DNA from: Theileria orientalis strain Shintoku
Taxonomy: Eukaryota; Apicomplexa; Aconoidasida; Piroplasmida; Theileriidae
Assembly: GCF_000740895.1 (NCBI RefSeq)
Contig: NC_025260.1
Span: 434,001-498,000 of the forward strand
Reading direction: 5' to 3'
DNA: 64,000 bases
Position numbers and translations under genes: made by a program. The number at the start of each line of letters is the position of its first letter. The stretch's first letter is position 1. The notes below the pieces were generated by a model. It had not been told where the DNA came from and made no database searches. It saw nothing but the letters and a program-made list of their open reading frames with translations. Below, piece after piece: positions 55,898 to 64,000 of this stretch.

Positions 55898-58800
55898 ATG
55901 TTAAATGCTAGTGAGTCAACTGGTAGAAGGTCCTCCATTTTTAATCCATGTGGACAACTTGGACTAATCTGCGACGGCAAGGCCTTTTGTTTAAATAACC
56001 TGGGAAAAACATCATTTATCACAGTTTCAACATTAAATCAATTTATTGTGTATGATTCACTAAGCTTAAAAGTCTGTTTTATATCACTTCCACTTAAATC
56101 TAACGTAAAATCCATCGCAACCAGATACGAAAACGTATTTTTGGTATTAAACGATGAATCCATACACTCGTTTCACAAATATGATCACAGAGAAATATTC
56201 CACGAACATAAATCGAATATTATTTCAATTTTTTTCCACGATGATATATTAGTCACCTATAGCAGTTCTGAGTTAATAACGTATACCAAGGAGGAAATAA
56301 ATGATGGGAATTCTAGCTCTAAATGGAAGCAGGAGAACGTAGTTCCTCTGGGCCCCTCGGAGATTAAAACGGTTCTGCCTCTGAAAGGATTTGGCAATAA
56401 GGTTCTGGTTGGATTTTCCGATTCAACACTGATCCTGCTGAACCTGAAATCGTCTAAAGTAGTCCACACATTTAAGTTTGAGGTTGAAAACTCAAAGTGC
56501 GACTCCAAAAGGATGGCCGAGGGCATAAGCGTAATGTCGCAATCCTGTAGCGGATCATCAGGAGCGGTGGCAGTGGGCTACAGGTGCGGCTACGTCGGCG
56601 TGGTTGACATCAACAAGGACCAGCCCCTCGGAGGATTTAAGCTTAGCGCTAAGCAAGGAGAGCCCACATCAATGCGCTTCGTGTACGACAAGCTTAACAC
56701 GGCCTCGAAATCGAGTCATTTGTCAGCAGTAGCTGAGTTGATAGTCGTTGGCACGAGTAGCGGAGACCTGATAGTGTTCGACCTTAACAGCTTTAGCATC
56801 ATCTCCTGCATAGAGTCGGCGCACATGAGCGCTGTAAGCGAAATCATGTACATCGAGACGCATAACAACTTGGTTTCACTAGGTTCGGCGGTGACTAGTT
56901 ATTGATGTGTAGGGGACAACAGCATGATTGTCTGGAACATGGACTCGGAGAAGTCGTTCCTTCGACTGCTGAAAAGCAGAGTTGGTCTGGTGGGAACTAT
57001 CAACATGATGAGAGCATACGGTAATTCACAAACTTAATATAATTATTAGACACTGAGCAGCACGACGTCCTGGTTTCAAGTTCGTTCAAGGAGCAGGGGC
57101 ACCTGGGCAAAATATCGACGATTCAGCAGCAGCAGTCTACGAGCTTTTCAACGAAGGCCTCCAAGGCTCCCCTGAAAGTGATCACTGGGCTGTCGTGCTC
57201 GTACCAAAGGCACTACGACTGGCCTAACATCATCACGTGTCACCGTAACGCGCACGACGTGCGCGTCTGGAGCGGGTTCCGGGGAGCTTTAATCGACAAG
57301 GTTTTGCGCGTCGACGGGCTGAAGTCGGCCGCAACAGCAGTATGCATGACGAGGTGCGGCAACTACGCAATCGTAGGCTACGCAAACGGGCAGATTCACG
57401 TGTTCACGCTCCAGGTAATCAACACACAGTAAATTTCACTCTGTAGAACTGCAACCACGACAGTGAGCTCGTGAGGACTGTGGACGGCCAGGCGTCGCCG
57501 GCCCACAGGTCAAGGGTCATTGATATATCGCTCGTAGGGAACTCGAAGTTGCTATCCGTTTCAGATTCAAAACAGGTATTACATAAGCCTTAAATAGCCC
57601 TTAGGATCGCTCAGTTCGCGTCTGGGACGTCATGAAGCTGAAAATGGAGTTTGAATATGACCCTGAGTTGCCCCAAGGTTGCTCGGCCTACATGGCAGGA
57701 TCGGGAGTTAGTTTGTCCCCTAAATTTATTCTCTTAGAACTTTCTGACAGCCCTGGCCTGCACGAATAACCAAATCTACATACTGGACGTTTTTGGGAAG
57801 ATGGTAATTCGTCAACTAAGTTATCAAGCCGAAGTCACCTCAATGGTTAGTGCATATTCGGATACGTTAATACACGTATAATTGCATACTCATAGATACG
57901 ATTGTATGAATGCACTTGCAGATGTAGATATATACTTACAGATAAAACACGTAGATATGTGAAATCATTACATGTTATTAGAGCTTTCAAATTAACGACA
58001 ACTGGTTTATGGCGTCTTTTGGGGACTCGACCATGGTTGTTTACGACATACTGTCGGATTGCTACGTCGACTACGTTAAGTTTTCTGGTACCATACTGGA
58101 TTTGAAAATGGACCGCACGTCATCGTTTCTGCTGGTTTCAAATGAGAGGGCGCCGGGGATGATAGTACAGTACTCGAATAGGCACTCCTTTGAGCTCTTC
58201 CCGAAAACAATACTATACAGAGACATACCGTCAGTGCCGGTACAAATCGACGTCTCCTCGGAGTTGAGCTTGGAGCACGAGGCCACACAGGAAGTGGTTA
58301 AGCACGACTTCGAGTCCCAGAAAACGCAAATCGAGGAGGGAATGATCACGCTGTCGGGACTAAGCTCAAACGAGCTGCACAACATTCTATTTTTGGACGA
58401 GATTAAGAGAATAAGCAGGCCAGTAGAGCCGGTCAAATCGAAGGACGAGGCGCCGTTTTTCATTCCGACGACCTACAAGGACGGACAACTTGTGTTCGTA
58501 GAGCCTGAGCCAGAAAAAATTGAGCACGAGGCCCCCAAACCGTCCATTTTAAAATCATCCTCTGTAACGACGGCATTTGAAGACATAATGAACTCAGACT
58601 CTGATGAATCCGATAAGTATAAGGGTACGAGTTTTTTTTACTAATCCTTTGTAGAAATGCTGAGCTACTTGTTAAAACAATCGGCATCTGGAGTCCACTT
58701 ATCCCTGTCGCTACTTTCGGAGACAAAAATGGTAAGAAATTCGACTACCAATGTGTTTTTAGGACGAGAATTTGGACAAACTCATCGGATTCTTCCTGTA

Positions 58801-59020
58801 TCACGTTGAAAGGAAGACGGACGCGGATGCCTTGCAAGTGTTTTTGCACGTGTTCTTGAGATTCCACGCCGAAAGGATTTCAAAGATTCAGAACGTTAAA
58901 ACGAAGGAGAAAATCAGGTGCCTGATATCGCATCTTAAGGGCGACTATACCACTTTACAGAGCAGCTTCGATAGGATATCCTGTTATATCAAGCTGTTAA
59001 CACACTTGCAAACGGACTGA
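55898..59020 (+). CDS. UTP21: UTP21/WDR36-like WD40 protein of the small-subunit processome
   Basis: Utp21 is part of the UTP-B complex that binds pre-rRNA early. Nine exons (55898-56882, 56913-57020, 57050-57414, 57447-57575, 57605-57706, 57738-57845, 57982-58624, 58655-58731, 58763-59020) join in frame to about 924 residues, close to the family length. WD-like repeats include LITYTKEEI, VHTFKFEV, LIVVGTSSGDLIVFDLNS, NSMIVWNM, HDVRVWSGFRG, DRSVRVWDVMKLK and SFGDSTMVVYD. The C-terminal Utp21 domain begins near APFFIPTTYKDGQLVF and ends with LISHLKGDYTTLQSSFDRI, a distinctive family signature. The 30-base intron 56883-56912 contains stops in frame. Tandem with DDB1, 228 bases downstream. Confidence 0.93.
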
Positions 59021-59248
59021 CGCAGTGTGTGGTTGAAATCAATCTTTTGTTGTCTGTATCATGTGTATTATAGTTTCACAACATAAAATATGTATTTAAA
59101 GTTGTTTTCTATTGTATAATAATAATTAATAGTTTGTATTGAGTAAATGCTGGTTTTTATGTGTTATGTTTTTGGATTCCGTTGTGGTTGTAACATACGG
59201 CTTTGGTAAATCAAACATAAATTTTACACACGTTTATCGTATCGTTTA

Positions 59249-62200
59249 ATGTATACTTATTTTGTTACAGCAGCCACTAGCTGCTCTATCATTAAATCAA
59301 TCAAATGTAGACTTATAAAAGATTCCACAGCAGAATACCTGGTTTGCCTGAAGTCGAACTCAATAGAAGTTTATACCCTGCCTGAAGATTCAGAAGAATC
59401 AAACTCGCCATTCGATAGTGGACCTAACCCCTGTTTAATAACCTCTCTTCACTCATACTTTACCTTTCTTACTTGTATCGAATATAGACCTCCTAACCAT
59501 AATCAATCATATTTGTTGGTTTTAACACAAAATTATACACTAATTCTGCTGAAATTTGACTCAGAAAACTGTAAATTTGTCTCGAAGAACGTGGCCTGTC
59601 TGCAAGTAAGTTTACACACACATAAAAACTTTACAATGCTGTAGGAGCCCTTTTCGGGAGTGAGATGCGGGAACGTTATCCTAAAGATTGACGCGGCTTA
59701 TAACCTGATAGTGTTTTGCGGTCATACTCGAATAATCAAATGTATAGTGCTGAACAAAAGTGACTATTTTAACTTCTCGGACATCATAACGATGAGGACG
59801 AACGACTCGTTCTTTTTGGATTTCGAGTTCATGTCAGTTGAATATAAAAGCGAGGACTCTATGAAGGTAAATATTGAGGGCGAGTCGAGAAGTTACTCGA
59901 ACTCGCTGAGCCAGGAGTTGCAGTTCAAGTCGCCTAACAGAAACAGCTCCATTCACCAGTTGGAGTGTAAACTGCTGGTACTCGGACAAGACGACAGTGA
60001 CAGTAAGTCTGAACCAGCAAGATGGCTGTACGGAATGCACCTGTCCTTTGAAATTGAGCTTCTGAACGGCCACAAGAGGTTTAACTCGTACAGCAACGTC
60101 CCGCTGTTCGGAGACCCAGTGAAGCTGAGCAGCCCATTCAGCAAGTTCGTCCCACTGAGCCTTAACAGCACTAGCAGGAACGACAGCACCTTGATGCTGG
60201 GATCAGGCTCGGTGGCGTACACGAGCTTTAAAGCGCCGAAGGAAGTGAGGAGCTTCAAGCTCGACGTCTCAATGACGGAAGTCTCCTGCTACGCGCGTCA
60301 CAGCACAAATAAGTATCTGTTCGCGGACGACAACGGGAACGTGTACATTATGGATCTGCTGCTGTCGACAAGGAACGAGGGAACGGGGCTGAAGAGAAGA
60401 GTGGGACCGAGCGTTGGGGCTAAAAGCGTTCAGGCCACGAAGCGCGAGGGCGAGTTGGTGGTGCGAGACGTGAAAGTCGAAAGAGTGGGAAGCTGCGCAA
60501 TCCCATCGTCGATAGTTAAGTTGGACGAAGAGAGAATATTCTGCACGAGCAGGCACGGAAACAGTGCCACAATGAGGATAAAGGGCGCGGGCGATAAAAG
60601 GAGTAGGATTCAGAGCGGCAGAGTATGGGCGCAGGCGAACGTGGGCCCAGTCACAGACTTCACGTACCTGCAGGAGGAGGAGTCGGACGGATCGATACTG
60701 GCTTGTTGCGGCTCGGGGACCTCAGGCTCGTTCTGCAAGATTTATTTTGGGATAGGGTCGGAGGTTCTGTACTCGAAGGAGTTGCGAGGAGTTCATAACC
60801 TGTTCGGGCTGCACCTGCAGGGAAGAGAGGAGAGTGAAGGACATCTGGTAATGTGCATCTCATTCTACCGCTTCACGAGGTTCTACCTGGTGAGTCAGGC
60901 GGAAGGAGAGGCCAGAGATAAGGGAGGAAAAAGTAACTCCTTGGAGCTGCTGGAAACCAAACTGAGTGAAATAGTAAAGCTGGAGAGGGAGGAGCTAATA
61001 ACTGATGAAACGACGCTTTTGTTCTCGAGATTTAATGAGGATTGCGTTCTGCAGGTGACACCACTCAACGTGTTGGTGGCGGCGCAGGGCTTTAAAAAGG
61101 TGACGAGAGTCTCAGTCTCGGAGTTGGCGAGGGTCGGAGAAGGCCCGGACTTCACAGTAAGCGCATTAGTCTGCGGAAGGCACATACTGCTGCTGCTGGC
61201 GAGTAACACCGTGCTGTTGCTGGACCACGAGTTGAAAGTGGTGAACAGAAAAAAGATGGGCACGAGCGTGTCCTCAATATCATACATATCGAAAGGAGAC
61301 CTGACGAGATCGAGTTTTAGAGCCTCGTCAGTGTTTAAGCAGGCTGAGTGCGAGGGAATACTGGCTGCTACCGGATGGGACAGCGAAATCATGATAATGC
61401 CCCTGTTGAGCTTGGAAGTCGTTTACAAGTACAGATGCAGCATTGGCTTCGGGACCTTTGTTAAGTCCCTGAAGTTCGGCATGGTGGGTCCCGAGGTGTA
61501 CCTGCTGGCGAGCGTTTCGGACGGTAAGCTGTACACGTATAAGTTTAAGGAGACCGCCGAAAGTGGCGACGAGGGCCCGAAGGTTAAAATTGAGCCTGAC
61601 AACATAGTTGAGTTGAGCGACGGATCATTTAAGTTATTGGACGTGCAGCTGGGCAGAGACGATGAAACCTGCGACCTCAGAACAAGAAAGCTAATAACGA
61701 CGGGAAGCAAGTGCAGCATCATCCACGCAAGCAACAATAAGATAGAGTACACGAAGGTGAATGTGAGCAATTTATGGGCGTTGGCAACATTGTCAAACAA
61801 GTGGTACAGCAACAACAGTAACGGTGGCACCAGTGATAAAATGAAACACAGTAGTGCCAGTACTGGTAAAACGAACCGGAGCGGTAGCGCCAACCAGTAC
61901 TCAAGCGGAACATTTTTGTCAAACTCAGACGAGGAGACTCTGGTGGTCTATTACACGAACAAAAGCATAGTGGTGGGCACGTTAGACTTTGTGAAGAACT
62001 TGAACGTTAAAAGAATAGTAACGGGGGCTAACATGAATAAGATAGCTTACCACTCCGGGTCAAAACTGGCAGTAGTGTCGACGATACCACAATACGTAGT
62101 TAACCCGAATGAACTGAGTAATGTTGAAGAAAATGAAAACAGAAATAATGTTAGAGGAGCTGACGAATTACAAGTTGATAAGGTGGATTTAAAGAGGGAA

Positions 62201-63861
62201 CCTGAAGAGGCAAGGCGTGGCGTCAAGGGCGTGGAAGCTACTGTTATGGAGGGGACAAAGAGGACAATCCACGAGGAACCGGAGCAATATCAGAATATAA
62301 TGGTATGCACGGAAGCAAACGAGCTCCTGGAAAGCACGAATGACGCCTTCATACCGAGCTGCCTGCTATTCGTAGACGTCGAAAGTAGCAAAATCGTCCA
62401 CAAGCTGGAAGTCCCCGAGGGACACGTAGTCTCAAGTCTCCGCACGTACATCCACGAGCACGTGGAGTACGTGGCCGTGGGAAGCTCGCTGGTATCGGAG
62501 CAGAGCGACCTGCCTGCAGAGGGGCACCTGTACCTGGTGGAAATCGACAGAAGCAGGGGCTCTCTGGCGTTCAAGGTGCAGAGGACCTCGGAGCCCTTCG
62601 AAGGAGGAGTAGTGGACATCGCAGTCATGGACGAGATGCTGGTCCTGGCAGTGAATGCGACGCTGATGATCGTGAAGCTCGGCGGGGAGCACTCAGTGAC
62701 CACGCCGCTGAAGGACAAAAATAGACCTAAGTCAGGCAGGGTCGGGGATCAGGGAGGAGGCGCGGCAGGCTCAAGAGGCGGCAAGGCGGAAAAGAAAAAT
62801 TACAAGCTCGAGTACGTGCAGGGCTGCGCAGAGGAGTGCACGAGGTACCTGGAGCTCATAACGAGCTACGAGTCGAACACGTACATCGTGGCGGTGGACG
62901 TCTGCGAGGACAGCGTCTTCCTGGGGGACCTGATGACCTCGGTGAAGCTGCTCAAGTTCAAGGACAAGTGCCTCTACGAGTCCTGCAGGGACTTCAACAC
63001 GCTCTGGACGTCGTCGCTGGCGGCAGTCGACGCCTCGACGTGCCTGGTCGCCGACGACTCGGGGAACTTCAGCGTGTTCGCCAAGTCGAAGACGCCGGTC
63101 AACGACCACAAGGCAATAAAGTTTGACACGCTTGGGCTCTTTCACCACGGGGAGACGGTGAACAGAATAGTAAAGCGACGAAGGGCTGTTGTTGACGCCG
63201 GAAGGCACCTTAAAATCGCAAGTAAACTAGGTTAGTGATGGCGTTATATGTAGATAGTGCCTCTGTGCTTTCCAAGCACCCTATTTAATCGCTTAACCTC
63301 TTAATTATTGCCAGTTACCATAACGAGTTACCCGCTCAATTATTCTAGTTAGTACCAACCACTCACTGATTCAAGCCTAAATAATTAATACTAATCCCTA
63401 CCTTAGGTCAAAAACGACACGCCTGCGAAAGGCTGTTTTGTTGTCAGGGCGCTCCCGCAGGCCATGAGCGCTTTAAGATGAGGGAGCGCTCCAGCCTCTT
63501 CGACGCAACGTTCACGTGCTGCACGAGCTCCGGGAGCTTCCTGCAGCTGTGTGTCTTCAGCGACGTCAAGCTGTTCCTCAGGCTCTCGCTGCTCGAGCAG
63601 ACGCTGCAGCTGTTCCACAGCCACACGGGCGTGAACCTCAACAAGAACTACCGCAACTTCGAGAACCTGCACACGACGGTTCCGCCCCGCGGGTTCGTCG
63701 ACGGCGACCTCGTCGAGCGCTTTCTCAGGCTCCCGCAGGCCGCGAAGCTCCGCGTGTTTGAGTCCTTCAGAAAGAACGCGCAGGAGCTGGACCTGGACTG
63801 CAGCACGCTCGACCAGCTCGTCGCAACAGTCGAGAACGTAACCAACAGCAGGCTGATGTAG
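59249..63861 (+). CDS. DDB1: DDB1-like CPSF_A-family beta-propeller protein
   Basis: DDB1 is the adaptor of CUL4 ubiquitin ligases and a UV-damage sensor partner. Three exons (59249-59605, 59645-63230, 63407-63861) join in frame to about 1,465 residues, longer than the roughly 1,140 of animal DDB1. The N-terminus YFVTAATSCSIIKS and LVCLKSNSIEVY match the first propeller. The C-terminal exon joins through a 176-base intron to give LGLFHHGETVNRIV, then PPRGFVDGDLVERFLRL, which distinguishes DDB1 from SF3B3 and CPSF160. Low-complexity insertions at about 61800-61920 (Ser/Asn/Gly-rich) and 62110-62290 (charged) account for part of the extra length. Without the last exon the frame would stop at 63235 and lose the helical end that holds the propellers together. 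Confidence 0.85.
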
Positions 63862-64000
63862 TGGCAACTGTGTGGGCCACACCTGTGGCATCGGCCATAC
63901 CGGTTGAAGCTTCAATCGACGCTTGACGCATCGTCAAAATCATCGCAAATTAGCTTATATTCATGCACACACGTACTCATTAACGTGCTAACACGTGTAC
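63862..64000. other. Terminal intergenic DNA
   Basis: The last 139 bases follow the DDB1 stop. No feature was seen; CACGTGT-like words near the end may be chance. Confidence 0.4.

Noticed and set aside
1..64000. tRNA, rRNA or CRISPR arrays
   Set aside because: No cloverleaf with consensus A and B boxes, no rRNA core sequence and no spaced identical repeats were found by eye. A tRNAscan run would be decisive for tRNAs.

Overview
The window reads as nuclear chromosomal DNA of a small-genome apicomplexan, most likely a piroplasm of the Theileria/Babesia group. Four things point there. Genes are densely packed on both strands. Many introns are only about 28-34 bases long (GT...AG). Intergenic DNA is AT-rich, while long exons are clearly richer in G+C. 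The gene set is purely eukaryotic: centrin, LC8 dynein light chain, a PPEF-type phosphatase, CCT4, eIF3a and RNA polymerase II subunits. A G+C-rich Theileria is my best guess, but genus and species are inferred. Nothing bacterial, viral or plasmid-like was seen, and no rRNA, tRNA or CRISPR array. All protein names come from reading motifs and re-splicing exons by eye; no database was searched.

Layout. 1-1755: 3' part of a Vps39/Vps3-like gene. 2196-5508: a nine-exon phosphatase with CAP-Gly-like, IQ, catalytic and EF-hand regions. 5566-7393: a TMEM208/SND2-like ER membrane protein and a TPR protein separated by one base, possibly one spliced gene. 7715-10173 (-): a 13-exon glycerol-3-phosphate acyltransferase. 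10769-12962 (+): a 14-exon mitochondrial Rsm22/METTL17-like protein. 13023-16186 (-): PrxQ-like peroxiredoxin, RPB7 and centrin. 17576-31660 (+): a giant HUWE1/Tom1-like HECT ubiquitin ligase of about 4,554 residues, with one 12.5-kb exon. 32249-36330 (-): an unrecognised protein and Sof1/DCAF13. 37284-38599 (+): an unrecognised secreted protein and RPB8. 38718-42548 (-): dynein light chain LC8 and eIF3a. 43438-52477 (+): Rrp5 as two separate genes (S1 part, HAT part), RBMX2/Snu17, a C2-like protein and a CCCH-WD40 protein. 52942-55099 (-): CCT4. 55898-63861 (+): UTP21/WDR36 and DDB1.

How the genes relate. Four genes serve the small-subunit processome or early pre-rRNA processing (Sof1, Rrp5-S1, Rrp5-HAT, UTP21). 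Others serve transcription (RPB7, RPB8), splicing (RBMX2/Snu17), translation initiation (eIF3a), folding (CCT4), ubiquitin transfer (HUWE1-like, DDB1), mitochondrial ribosome assembly (Rsm22) and lipid synthesis (acyltransferase). Most are housekeeping genes. The points that deserve a second look are the CAP-Gly-phosphatase-EF architecture, the possible SND2-TPR fusion, the split Rrp5, the in-frame mini-introns, the repeat islands in the giant ligase and in eIF3a, and the three proteins I could not name.
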